NCBI GenBank assembly: GCA_020284085.1
Contig: JACEVL010000046.1
Location: 186,001 to 250,000, forward strand
Length of the DNA stretch: 64,000 bases
DNA from: Aporrectodea caliginosa
Taxonomy: Eukaryota; Annelida; Clitellata; Crassiclitellata; Lumbricidae
Direction: 5' to 3'
Shown here: piece after piece, positions 23,118 through 35,852 of the stretch
Layout of the letters: each line of letters begins with the position of its first letter
Numbering within the stretch: the stretch's first letter is position 1
Program-made: the position numbers and the translations under genes
The notes under the pieces: model-generated
Told to the model about the DNA's origin: nothing
The model's database searches: none
Seen by the model: only the letters and a program-made list of their open reading frames with translations

Positions 23118-23509
23118 TTGGCTGACTGTTGGTTGTTGCTAATGTTACGCAATTTATTGTTTATAAGTTAGTACTGTCTAAATATTGCACTGATAAGTGT
23201 ACAAAGACTGGTTTAGCGATACCCGATAAAGAGCGACTTGAACCAGGCATCCAAAATGATTCACTATGAGCTTTCACTTGCACTTGCAGCATTGCAATTG
23301 TATCGCATACTATTTTTATTCAATCTGGCGCCCTGTCGTTGTGTCTCTGTTTCCCTCCAAGTGAGGATTTGTCTGCCTCGCTCTTGTGCTCGCTTGCTAA
23401 CACGAAGCCCGATCGACCTATAAATATAATTATTGCATGACTACGAATAACTTATCCACGCAGTTGCATGCGAAACAGAAGAAGATCAACTTTTATTGCA
23501 GTTCGTTTG
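23118..23509. promoter_or_regulatory. Head-to-head intergenic region between A and G2
   Basis: Only about 390 bp separate the signal exon of A (minus) from that of G2 (plus), so the two genes would have shared a bidirectional promoter. No confident TATA box or initiator was identified. Confidence 0.35.
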
Positions 23510-26500
23510 ATGATGATTTTTATCATAGTTACTTTTAGCTTTGGTAAGATATTGTAGGCTACCTTGTCATTTTGATTTGAATAGCAGTGAAAATTAACGG
23601 AAGTTTTATGATTATCCAGAGTCATTCAATTCGATTATCACTTAGGTGCAATAAGTATGTGTAGGATATTTCAAGTGTCATAATAATTTGAAATTTTAGT
23701 GAAAATAACTTACGCCTATATCCGTTGACTAACGTGGTACTAATTCGTCAGCATGCCAATATGGAGTCTATACAGGACCTCCATTCCCATATTGGACTCG
23801 TACAGAGCGCATATGGGTCCCAACTAATGCCCATGATATTAATGATGAGAAACTTTGTATTTAGCGTCTAATCTCAAGTCGTTTTCTTCTATTTATTGTC
23901 CTGGTGGCTATAGGCCTAACTTGCAGCAGTCTGTCTCTCTGAGCCTAAGTTATGTGTATGGTCAAACTCATCAAGTATGCGTTCACTCGTTTTTATAGTT
24001 GGCGAATTGTTATTACCGTACATGTAGGAGCATGTGCTGGTTTGATTGTCGTCACACCGAGGAACAGAGCAGTCGTTGCGGGACAAAGAATGGAAATGGA
24101 ATGTGGAACGAACAGTGGGTGGTTTGTCCGTCAGTGGATATTCCACAGTTTTACAAATCCATCAATACTTCTGAAGTTTGATGTTTACGACAGAAGACGT
24201 CAAGCAGAGGAAACGCTAAGCCGTTCAGGTCTTGGTATAGATGTTGATAGGAATGGCTCTGTTGTCTTTTATTCGAATGAGACGAAAGTCCAAGACGCCG
24301 GGATCTACACATGCCGAGCAGAGAAGACAGGAGGGAAAGAGTCTTCACACAGTGCAGCGTTGGTTGTTTTCCGTAAGCACGTACTTCTATATCATCTATA
24401 TATAATACTTATCTACTTGTAGGTAGGGTAAGATAAAGCCAATTACGATGAAAAAGAGGGAAGGCAAACTTTGACAAGTTCAAGGAAGCGAAGTAAAGTA
24501 AGCCTAATGTAGAGTATAACAATGGCTTCTTCACGTCATGCGTCTGTTAATGAGAAGTCCCTGGATATAATTATTGGGTGTCGGTGTCGACGTTTACCTT
24601 TATTAAAATGGGACTAAGGTACGCCTACAAGACGTCGGGATTTACTATTGTATGGAACGGAACATAAAAGAAGAAACTATACAGTGTATCGTTGATCGTT
24701 TGTGGTAAGGGGGCACCACGACATAGGCTACGAGATAAACTTAGGCCCTCCGTTGATGAGTTTAGGAAACGACGAACTTCCGACGAGCGAATGCACGTGA
24801 TTCCGTGAAAGCTCGAACTTCAAAGGACGTAAAACTAAATTGCTGAAACTTTTCCAAGAAAGTGGTTACAATATTATTTGTACTTCATGTCTATATAGTT
24901 TAGTTTTTTCTAATTATTCATTATCATTTGTTAGAATCTGATCCATTATGTGAGACAAATCTAGCTGCGAATACCTATTTGACGAATGGAGATCATATTT
25001 GGATGCAATGCAGAGTGAACTTCAGAGGCAACTGGGCGCCTAGAATGGAATGGAGACAACATCAAGTAAATGCGGTCAATGATGAAGGACGTTTGGTTTC
25101 AAATGAGACTGTTACCGCAGTCGCTGAGAGCTCCAGTATCACTTCCACCTTAATTGTACTCCCTGACTTTACGAATTACGATTCCTACTTTTCGTGTCGG
25201 ACGTACTTCAGCTGGCACAATGGTAGACTCAGAACAAATGCCACTAATGTTCCCGACTTCAGTCACACGTGGATATCAAATTCTACTGCGAATCTGATTG
25301 CTAGGTCAACGACTTCGGCAGAATTAAAAACAGCCCAAATCGGTACAGGTAATAACTACCATTGGTTAGGACACGACTGTCCAAAGTACAGTAACTGTTG
25401 CAGATTCTGTAAATAGGTAGTTACTGAAACAAAAGGCTACCAACTGTAACATTTTAAAGTGAACAACAAAGTAAAATGCGAGTTATCTTATGTTACACTC
25501 AACATTCCTACTGTTTAGTCCTTTCGCAAATGCTGGATTTCATTGCTATTACAAACTGGAATCAAGAAATCTAGTTGTTAGTTGTGTAATCTAATTAGAA
25601 CAAGTTGGTGTATTTTAGAAGAGGAAAACTTGGATAAAACAATAGCTCGAGGATCAGCCATTGATGTGAAGCGTTGTAGCGACTTCATTTCTGTATCCTG
25701 TCAAATCAATGCAGTTGTAGTCGCTTGATCTTTCCTTGGAACGTGTTCAATTTAATGCGTTCATTTATAGGTCAATGCTTATGTCCGTGGGGAGATCTGT
25801 AACCCGTCTTTTTCACTGCTTTTATCTGCATTTTTGGGAGGTGTTTGAAAGGCGCTATATAAATGTTTTGTTATAACTTATTACAATGGGTTGACAGACA
25901 GACCAGGGCACTTTACAAAACTAGAGCAGATTCGACAGCAGGTGACCTATATCTTCACAATGTTTGGGTTTCGAGATTATCTCGTTACAGACTAAAATCT
26001 ATTCGGTCCCGGTTGATTTTAATATCAGGAACAATCTACGTCCTGGAGTCCATACGCCAATGTTGGTTGCATGGACAATATCTATAACAAAACTTGATAA
26101 AGATCTGTTTTAACTAGTCGCCAAGTCCAAGCTAATTTCTAAGGTTACCTGGAAGGTTCAAATCAGAGTTAATTTTTTATAAATTGAAGGATGCTTTTTT
26201 TATACGAAAAACGAACTCTATTTACTGTGAATTGCAGATTTAAGTAAAGCATTCATGATTACTGGCATCTGCTTATTTTTCTTGACGGTCATTGTCGTGG
26301 TTGCCGGTGCTGCCTATTGTACTCCACTTATCAGAAATCTAACAGGTGGGTACTCCCTTCTCAGTGTTTGTCCACGGCATATTTGACTTTACACACATTC
26401 TTTACAAGCGGCTGTCTGTCTACTAAATGCACTTTACGTGACATTGTTATGTTCGCAAACAACTTGTCCGACTCCTAATCCACAATCGATGGATACGGTA

Positions 26501-27412
26501 AGAGTCTTGTTACTCTGTCTAGTATTTGCGGTCCCAATTTAGCTGACGACAAGAGTTCGTTTTCGTATTAAACTCTTTATTCATAACACAACGGACCACG
26601 GTAGTAGACTTTCACGCACACTGAACAAGAGAACTTTCTTCCCTTTTCAGCAGCACTTCACAGGCTACCTGGTGACTGATCATACACATAACATTAATGA
26701 GACACGAATGTAACTAAGACACATTAAAACTACCACCCAGCCAGAGTGAAGACTACTCTCACTCTCCTTCGTACACATCCAAACAGACATAGATAAAACA
26801 TATTCAATAGTCAACCCAACATCACTTACACGAACATCTAACCTACACTCATACCCCTATACACATATGACAAAGAAGCGTCAGTCTCTCCCTCTATACT
26901 TCTACCTATCTGTTGTCTCCCCTTTATTCAGGTAAAGTATCGTCATCTCCCAACAATATAATATTCATCGTAGTTTTAACTTAATTTTGTATTTACATAG
27001 AAATTTTGCATTTGATCGTTCATTGATTTTAGCAATGCGATATGGCATATCTCCTGAAAACGTCTCCGCTCCGGGAAACGTTGTAAGACAGTCAACAGGT
27101 CACTATGAAGAAATGAACGAACTGGGCATTAGGATCGAATTGCCAGATCGTAATCCAATGCAGTCAACTGGCTATGTCAGTCCGATTCCTAAAGAAAACA
27201 TTCGCCAACAAGCTTACGACAGCCTTAGTTATCAAGAATTTCCAGATGGGTCAATGCAGCCATCGCTGCTATCATCCACAGCTGTGGAATCCAATGTCGC
27301 AGTTGATGATATCGACAAACACAGTGGTGATAGTCGTCATAGTGGATCACTAAGCGACCACGAGGAGCCACATTGCGAAGAAATTCCTTCCGATTACCTT
27401 ACGATAATTTAA
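23510..27412 (+). CDS. G2: two-Ig-domain transmembrane receptor with YxxΦ tail motifs
   Basis: Complete five-exon model: signal exon 23510-23543 (MMIFIIVTFSFG), Ig1 24028-24372, Ig2 24935-25348, membrane 26238-26345, tail 27033-27412 ending in TAA. All introns are phase 1 and all internal exons are multiples of 3. Ig1: MEMECGTNSGW, QWIF, VQDAGIYTCRA. Ig2: MQCRVNFRGNW, MEWRQHQ, a second Cys in FSCRTYF, and NATNVPDFSHTW. The membrane exon has about 22 hydrophobic residues. The 126-residue tail carries HYEEM, AYDSLSYQEF and a C-terminal SDYLTII that fits the ITIM pattern (S-x-Y-x-x-I). It is probably a plasma-membrane receptor signalling through tyrosine phosphorylation; the ligand is unknown. 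It is head-to-head with A and tail-to-tail with C. Confidence 0.85.
24574..24712 (+). pseudogene. Degenerate partial duplicate of an Ig1 exon in a G2 intron
   Basis: Codes in part for GVGVDV, an in-frame gap, NGTKV, then DVGIYYCMER, followed by a GTAAGG that could be a donor. This aligns with the last third of the Ig1 exon of G2. A stop and frame changes mark it as a relic. Confidence 0.55.
25349..26237. other. Intron of G2 between Ig2 and membrane exons
   Basis: GT-AG intron containing a family A LINE tail at about 25800-25870. Nothing else recognised. Confidence 0.6.
26346..27032. other. Intron of G2 before the tail exon
   Basis: GT-AG intron. The 26470-26940 part has a CA-rich composition unlike its surroundings and may be a relic insertion, but I could not assign it. 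Confidence 0.5.
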
Positions 27413-27834
27413 AGTGCGGTTTCGGCGTAAACTTGTCCCAGATAGGGCCTAATGAAGCGCACGGGGCGTGGACAATCAGAGTATACTGATAATATCATGT
27501 GCGCTTCTAGTGTAGCGTAATGCGTATGAAATGGGCGCATTTTTGCACTTAAAATTTTGTTTTATATTGAAGTCTCGAAGACTTGAAGATATTGAAGATA
27601 TAAATAATTTTAATTTAAATCTTGCTTTCATTATAGAATTGCTGATAGTTGTATTATTTCGGTTCTTTGTCTCTGTCTCTGAAGAAGTTTTTAATATTTT
27701 AATATAATAAACAATTTAATGAATATATTTAAATATGTAAATGATTTTATTGCACTAGTGTGTTCTGAGTGATGCAAACAACATTTATTTGAACGAAGTG
27801 TAAGGTGTAACTGATAATGTTAAGATGTATTTTG

Positions 27835-28611
27835 TAGGCCCCACAGAAATTTGCGCCAAGAAATTGAAAACATTGCGCGGCAAAAACGCTAGTTTTGCGC
27901 GAATTTTGCGCAAAGTAAAAATTGGTATAAGTACGTTATTTTTTGCATGAATCAGTGTGCCAAAGTATTTAACAGTGCTTTCGTTATTTAGTGTATAGTT
28001 TGGCTTCCTAATAATTATTGATGTTTGCAGAATTTTTACACTGACTGATGAGTTTCTTGTATGATCAGTCACCAGGTAGCCCTTCATCTTCGTATGTAAC
28101 GTCTATGAATTCATGCGATCAAGAACGAGCCGACACATTGGCACAATGCGAAGGGTCACGCACGCTGTTGCGTGACTGCTTTGGGCACACACTCTAACGA
28201 TTTTTGTCGCAGTCAAGTTTTAGAATTTTTGAGACTAAGAGCCTGTCCATTAAAAACAGAAACATATTCCTTAACTACTAATTCCTCTATAACTTCAATA
28301 GGGGGCCTACTATAGTCCCATTCCGTGGTTTTTTCAACTGTCGCCCGACCATCGACATCTATAGGCATATTTAGATCAACGCTGCAGTTGCTGTGTTGAA
28401 TTTACTACGCATCGCAGTGGATTTTTAGTTATTTAAAGTCCGATTGCGCAAATTACGAACACAAATGACGAATCAAGTGAAGAAAACAGCGATCTGTTCT
28501 GGTATTTTGCGCAAAAATTGCGCACATTCCTAATTTTTGCGCCATTGCGCGATAGTTAGATTTTTGCGCGGAAATTGCGCGGCACAGAATCGCGAATTTC
28601 TGGAGGGCCTA
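27835..28611. mobile_element. Non-autonomous TIR element with TAGGCCC ends
   Basis: The left end TAGGCCCCACAGAAATTTGC and the right end, when reverse-complemented, TAGGCCCTCCAGAAATTCGC, form a TIR. GCGCAAA/TTTGCGC motifs recur subterminally on both sides. ATTTTG flanks both ends (27829-27834 and 28612-28617). No transposase is encoded. Confidence 0.7.
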
Positions 28612-29394
28612 ATTTTGTGGTAAAAACGTCGTTTTGCATGCTAATATAATTTTAGCATGAAATCTCAATGAAATCACTATAATGTTAGAAGAAACGCTAA
28701 CTATAGAGGCGTTGCTATCATAACCGACACACGGAATTTCTCGATTAAAAGTGCCGCCGGTGCAGGTCCCAGGACCTGGAATAATTTTCATGTAACAATG
28801 CGTAACTTTCCTTGCATTTTTATGTTTGGCATAAACGGAAACTTCGTGGTCACTTACTAGGTTCTGATAACTGACTCTCTCTTTCTTTCTCTTTTTTTTT
28901 TCTCTCTCTCTCTCTCTCTCCATTTCCTTCATAACTTCCTGCCCTGTGTGCAAATACTGTATGTATATAGTATGTACTTGGTTCAGCACTTAATGTTTTG
29001 TCAATTTTGATTTTAGTTAACTAGTGAAGACCTTATATTCTTGGTAATTATATTAAATGTATATCATATAGCCTAGCCAGTTGCTATCATTCCTATGTAC
29101 ATAGGAAACCCTGTCAGCGGGACTTTGTTCCCTTAATGGTCTCTCTTCCATTGCTTCAAGTTAATCAACGAATGTCTTGTTTTTGACTGTTATTTTATTT
29201 TTGTGCAATTAAAATTTATGGTTATGGTTAAATGTTATTCCAAGTAAATCATCTTTCGCCGTCTGTTACCTAAGCCTAACATGCATCAATAGAAAATTTT
29301 AATTATTGAATAATGGCTCCGCTCCCTCTAAGGCCAAATGAAGATAGTTGTAGTCTGAAGAATACTCCAGCTTGCAAGGAAATGCACACATCGT
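28612..29394. other. Intergenic stretch between G2 and C
   Basis: Contains a (CT)n tract at 28899-28920. No gene recognised. Confidence 0.5.
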
Positions 29395-32254
29395 TCACAA
29401 TAATAATTCGACGGTTTCCGCATCAACTTGATGACTTTGATCTTCATTTGCGTTGTATGGTTCCGTTGATACATTTAGATCACACATCCTGTCATGAACG
29501 CAGAGTGCTTCAGGTCCCGCGTGTAATATGACCGCGTTTCCTGTCATCGCTTTTGGTGATGAACTTGTGACTCTGTTTTTCGCAGATACTTCTTCTATTG
29601 TTTCGTATTGGTCGGAGATTGCGCATCGTAGGGTCTCATATTCAGCTGCTGTGTCGACTGAAGACATTCTTACTTCGTATACAGAAGGTTGTTTTCCTAA
29701 TGAAAGATAAAGGAGATTCAATAATTTTTGAACTCATATACAGTGAATGTGTATACAAATTGTAAGTAACCCTTTCTGAAAGTAGCAGCTGATGAAAATA
29801 CTAAAATCAATTTGTGACAGATTGACCGATGAATTAATTAAACTGTTATCTAATCCAAGATAATATCTTTTGTATTGCCGTTACTATAATGCCCAAGATG
29901 CACCAATGAAGTGAAGTCACAATCAAAAATCAAACTCTAATAAAATCGCAATCAAAAATCCTAATCATTCACAGAAGCCAAGTTGAAGTGTAACCGATCG
30001 AGGAAACCAGACACCAGGTTACGATTGTTTAGCGAGTTTAAAGAGATGAGGAAATAGAAATACTAGACATAGGCTACAGTAACTCTGAAACAGTTGGAGC
30101 AACCGCAACTTCATATTTTATACGCGATTGTGTAAGATTCAAGAAAGCCAGAGAAGCCTGTTGAACTTGAAGTTTTTGATTCACGAAAGTAAAAGTTACC
30201 TGACAGTTTTCTTTTAAAATAACCAGCGACTACAAAAGTCACCAATACGACCACTCCAAACCCAATCACAGCACCCATAATATTGTAAGCAATTACACCT
30301 GCAAGTAACCAACAATTCTTTTTTCATATCGAAAATCAACGGCGAAATTTTAATAGATCTTCATCTGGATGAGTTGAATATATTGCAGACTTCAATGCAG
30401 ATTTAATGTTATGATAAATAAATAATACACTGATTTTTCTGTGCGAATAATGCTGAGTCTAAGTATATGGGATTTGTCTCCAAATGCAATCGTAATGTTA
30501 ACAGACCAAGCGTGCTACAAGTCTTAGAAAATCAGACAGTTATCTTTCCTAACATCAATGGGACTAGAAAACTTCCGTCAGCAATGTAGACGTTGTCTGT
30601 TTAAGACGCTGTCTGTGTATGCATGTCACAATCAAGGCACAATAGCACCAATTCTACTCTCAAATTTGATGTTTTGCTCTTTGAATAGTAGACATACACT
30701 TCTCTCGTTTATCCCACTGTTTCGTTACTTTAGTGTAGGATGAAACGAACTCCACTCACCATTTAATATAAAATGTTAGAAATAGAGTAGGCCCTACTTA
30801 AGTGTCTGATTACCATCCGATCGTTCCATTGCCGTAATCAGGTCAATATCCGTAAGTTTTTATTTGATTAGCCTACAGAATGACACAAGCGACTGAACAG
30901 AAAGAATATAATAGAGATTTCTAAACTTTAGGTCCAACAGCCGTAAAAGTTTGTTTTCAGGGCACAATTCCAATTTTCTGAATGACCGTGCATTTGACTC
31001 GACTCTCGTTTTATTCTGAGCGAAAAAAATTACGCGTTAATACAAATCAGAATAATTCAACTGATCATTCAATATTGCTCGTAAGCAAACAGAGTACTTA
31101 CGCGTCTGATCCGTGTGTTCCAATGCTACAGACGAGTTCCAGACATAAACAAAATCTGGAATATTCGTGGCATTCATTATAAGAATGCCATCGAATGATC
31201 TTTGGAAGTAGATTCGACAGGAAAAGAAAGTTCCTTTGCTCAGCGAATCTCGGCTCACAGTTAGTAAAGACGTGACATGAGAATTTGGAATTGTCTGGTT
31301 CTCAATTGTACCTTCCACCTCCTGACCTTTTCCATTTGCATCTCCGTTGCCATCATGTTGTTTCCATTGCATCGTTGGAGCCCAGAATCCACGGAAATTC
31401 AAGCTACACTGCAATGTTATATTTACTGTTGAAGTATCGTTTTCATTGTTGTAGCGTGAGGTACAGTTGGGCAAAGATTCTAAAGCAGTTTAATTAACAC
31501 CATCGGTTTATTGTTACATCAAATTCTTGTTATAATAACAATACTCGACAATCCTTAATGATTTAGTAACTTTTGTTCTTAATTATATCAACATGATTAC
31601 GCTTGACGCTGAATGTCGTAGCAGGACAGAGGAACACAGATCATGAGGAACCTTCTGTTAACACCTGTTCTCATTCGACGGTATTATGCTGAGAAGATAT
31701 CTTGAAAGCCCACTGCTTGTACTCTGAACATGATTAAGCCCTCCCTCATCCCGCCCTGAGGATGTGTTGCCGGATGGTGAAATCGTTCAAGTTGTAACAA
31801 AATTTATACATATAAACTTCTTTGCATAGGACTGCAAAATTCGGACAGGAAAATTATTTCCTTATGCAATCATTTACGCATGAAATAACTATTCCATTGG
31901 AATGAAAAAAGAGAAAAGTTCTTCAGGTATTGGGAGAGAGAAGCAGTTGGAGGAAGCAGATGGGAGAACGATCTCCCTTGGTTGTCAGAAGTTGGGTCTT
32001 TAACGCTTTGGACACAAACAGAGGTAGTTGATTTCTAATAACATAACGACCAGCAATACGAAAATGAACATAATCGGCCAGAGTGGGGTTTCATTCTTCC
32101 ATTCTATGTAGACGCCACTGGAGAGGAGATCATTCTTTGAGCAATAAATGAATTAACCATACAGGCCAATGCAACTTATCGTTCCTTAAAAAAACTTTAA
32201 ATTGCTTTCACTCATTTCTTACCGATATGGGACAATAACAATGGTACACTACGA

Positions 32255-32440
32255 ATAGTGGTGGGCCCAACCGTCTGGAATGGGCTGCTCTTCGAATTGC
32301 GCCTGCTTCCCAGAACGCTCTCTGACTTATTCTATGTTAACCTGAAAACTGTTCTTTTTGGCCGTGCTGGAGTCGGGAGCACCTCTGAGTAGTTCCCTGG
32401 AAGAGGTGCTATATAAATCTCCTGAATGAATGAATTATAG
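32255..32440 (+). repeat. LINE ORF2 C-terminus and 3' end (family A)
   Basis: Encodes VVGPTVWNGLLFELR followed by NLKTVLFGRAGV and a stop, the usual end of a CR1/L2-type ORF2, then the GGTGCTATATAAAT tail and a (GAAT)n repeat. It lies in the Ig1-Ig2 intron of C. Confidence 0.75.
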
Positions 32441-32610
32441 TGTAGTCATATTAGTGCTTAGTGTCCTGAATCAAGCAGTCCTAAACACCAATGGAGTAGC
32501 AAAGTGCCAGTCATCCCTGAGAGTAGAAGACCGCAGTGCTATACAGAGGCTAGAGTGAGAAACTGATGATGGCGAAGACTCAGATGAATATCATGAAGAT
32601 GAAGATGACG

Positions 32611-32655
32611 ACGACGACGACGACGATGATTATGATGATGATGATGATGATGATT

Positions 32656-32753
<98 letters not shown>
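32611..32753. repeat. (GAT)n microsatellite, C copy 1
   Basis: Nearly pure ATG/GAT trinucleotide tract just downstream of the Ig1 exon of C on the minus strand. Its left flank matches the left flank of the single tract in D at about 60646. Confidence 0.95.
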
Positions 32754-34599
32754 ACACCTTTCGCCTGTTTTCCGATACTCACCCAAAACGATCAACTGAG
32801 CGCTGTATAATATCTTTTCCTGATCACTTCCGATGATTGCACGGCATTGTGTAGTTTCCAGCGTCTTTCAAATCGGTCGAATTATAGTAAATTATGCCTG
32901 AACCAGTGCCGTCAATGTCAATCCCAAGATGTAGAAAGTCTCTGTTTACCACAGGTAATCCAGAGTTCATATCAGGTCTGAAGATGGTTTCAATTTTAAA
33001 TACCGTCGATGGTTTCGCCACTTCCCATCTGTAGATTGAAGAATTTCTGTCGACGCCACATTCCAGTTCCACTCTGTCGCCAGCAAGGACAACTGTGTTA
33101 CGAGGCGTGACAAGCATGTTGCCCTTACCTGAGTCACAAGCACAAGTTACAAACCACAATGATATTTTTACCACTGACTTTTACTGTTCATCATGACATT
33201 CTTCTAATATTCGACTTGCGTATTATTCAGTTATTCTTACATCAATCTCTCGCCGATGTCTGATAAGTATAATTGTACTGTTTTGTATTTGGCCATTTAT
33301 AAAGCGCTTCTCACAGCGAAAGCCTTTCAGAAGCTCTCCCAGTGCGAGCAACCCGAGGGAAACGGCAGGATTTTAGTAGGATCAATCGAAAGCGAAAACC
33401 AATGGTGTTATGAAGACTTTCTATAGGCAGTGACACACACACACACACACACAAACGCACATACACGCCTAGTATTTACTGGCAGATGGCTTCAAAGACA
33501 GCATTGCAAGAAGAGCGTTCAACCAGTTGGCTCATGCTTCAACATTATGTAACCACCATCAAGGCGCATCTAAATAATTCCTAAAGCTTCTTTCGTCGGG
33601 AAACCCAAAATAGTGTTTGGAGAAACGAAGAACAGTGTTTGGACAAACACACGAACTTAGGTTTGAAAAAATCCAATTTAGGTTTTTCAGAAAACTCAAG
33701 ATAAGGTTTCGAAAAAACATGCACCACCAGGATTTTAAACTGACGGTGCAAGCATTTGTTTCTGTTGAAACAGAAAACTAACAGCAGTGCACGTTTCATG
33801 TTCAACTTATTTAAGAATATCTTCTGACTTCAAACTGTTAGCTATGACGGTCACATGTATCTTTGAAGGGCGATGACAACTGCGTTCAGATCGAGTCTTA
33901 TGATAAGCCTAGATTGCACTGAAAAACGCCGGGAATTTCCGTAGTCTCAATTAAACACGTGATCCGATATAACATTGAATCTCCTTTCACAAACGTAGTC
34001 AGGAACTTGTATAGCGCCTATTGTCGAGAAACTCCTAGCTGCCTGACCACGACCAAACAAAGTGATATAAACCACAGAAAAACAAGCAGACAAGTCCATG
34101 GAATCATATCGCTGATTGGTAGGTTTGTCTTCTAAAGACAAAGAAATCTTCTATGCTGGTTTGTGAAGGTAGAGACAGCCCGACATTTAAAACAAAATTA
34201 TCTTCGCATTCGGTACCAGACTTAATCGTTTATGCCATTTATTCAAATGCATCATTCTGCATCTTTTCATGAGGCCAGAAAAGGTCAAAAACACTTCATG
34301 TTAACAAAAACAGTTGAAAATATACTTAAAATGTAACTTTTAACATTGCGCTGCCAAGTGATATTATAAAGATCTTAGGAATTGTCTGCTGCTAACAATG
34401 TTACGATTCTATCCTAAATTGTCGTAATTACAATTTCAGATAAAATACAAATCAAATGCAGACGATTCCAAACAATTCAGCTTTTGACTCTATTTCCGGT
34501 TTAATCGTCTCTGTCATATTGAATCGGAACTTCAAACCGAGACTGACCATTTGCCTCATTAGTTTTGTCTCTCAATGAACATCTGCAAAGAAGCCGTGA

Positions 34600-34860
34600 A
34601 AATATCTAATGATCATGATGATGATGATAATGGTGATGATGAAGATTATGATCACGGTAGCAATTATTGTGAACGTCTACAGAGATTATGGTAATACTGT
34701 GATAGTCGTGATGATTATTAGAACAACGACGAAAACGATGTTGATAATGGTTATGGCAAAGAAAATAATATTATTCATGATGTTGATTTTGATAATGATG
34801 ATAATAATAATGACGATTATAAAGATGATGACGATGATAATGATGATAATGATGATTTAA
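34600..34860. repeat. GAT-rich repeat, C copy 2
   Basis: Imperfect GAT/AAT tract in the first intron of C. Its right flank (GATTTAATTTGCCAAGACTG) matches the right flank of the tract in D at 60850. Confidence 0.9.
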
Positions 34861-35852
34861 TTTGCCAAGACTGTGATGGTGATAAAAATGATTTGAAGGA
34901 AGCGGAGCAAATGGATCGAGGCAATAACCCGTTAACTCAAAGCAATCGAATTTCGTAGCACATCTCCCGCTTTCATCCATTGAGCAATGAACGAATCCCA
35001 AGGTTCTGGAAAACCTGCCGTATACTTCCCAGCTGACTCTATAACCGAGCAGTACTGCTTGGTGATAGAGGCACGTGTTTACAAGCAACTTCTCCAAGCA
35101 GTGCTGCTGCACTGTATCAACTCAGTATGCTCAAAATCACAATCGTTTAATTGCCATCCAACGTCTATCGATAAGAGCAACGTATTGCAATACTGAAGTA
35201 CTTACCATAGTCACAAACTGCGAAGATCAAAATCAAAAGCATCATTTTGCTGGCTGTTGGTTGAAGTTAATCTAATTCAATTGTTCTGAGTACGTTAATA
35301 CTTTGTAAGGGAATAATTCATTAAAGTGGATCTATTCACAAAGGTTTAACGGGTTAGTAATGTACGATAACCAAATAATTTTATGCATCATCGGTCAAAT
35401 GAGGAAACGAAGAGTACACAACAAACGAAGTTGCTGCACAGACTGATGTTTATGTCAGCTTCACCAGTTTAACTGGTATTAAAATTAAAACCACCCACTT
35501 GAGCTTGTCATTAGTAATAATAATTGTACTTGGGCTAATTCTGAACTTACAGGATGTAGCGTTTTTAGCGTCAGTAATAGCATGGTTACAGAAAACTCAT
35601 TTGCATTCTGAAGCCTGCGATACTCTTGCATTCAATTTAAGTCGCACATAATATTATAAATTAGGTCATGTGCGTTGTTTGGTGCATGATTGAAAATTGG
35701 TACACATCGTTAAAGTGATAACACCGGATTAGTTTTGGAATTTCTCCTTTGCAACTTCATAATGACTAAGCTCATTTCTCTTCAGTCTAAACCAATTACT
35801 GAGCTGAAATAGACCTTTTCTCCGTTCATGAAAATTTTCACGATGTCTACAT

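Larger units (their letters stand above)
29395..35245 (-). pseudogene. Paralogue C: near-intact two-Ig receptor with ITAM-like tail, one frameshift in Ig1
   Basis: Exons on the minus strand: signal 35206-35245 (MMLLILIFAVCDYG), Ig1 32783-33128, Ig2 31102-31479, membrane 30200-30298, tail 29395-29696. Splice borders are all GT-AG and phase 1. Ig1 is 346 nt, one more than a multiple of 3. The extra base falls near 32850, right before the second canonical Cys of the Ig fold, and brings an early stop. Ig2 is intact (MQWKQHDGNG, FFSCRIYF, NATNIPDFVYVW). The tail has EYETLRCAISDQYETI, that is YxxL-x7-YxxI, a textbook ITAM spacing with an acidic residue nearby. It is either a recent pseudogene or an assembly error in an intact activating receptor. 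Confidence 0.8.

Noticed and set aside
28609..28989. 126-codon minus-strand frame with a Glu/Arg/Lys-rich patch
   Set aside because: The patch derives from a CT dinucleotide tract and the rest has no similarity to known families.
32539..32799. Met, His or Ile homopolymer frames, and similar ones at 60577-61194
   Set aside because: Artefacts of GAT tracts; the 205-codon frame at 60577 merely extends from the tract into intron sequence shared with C.
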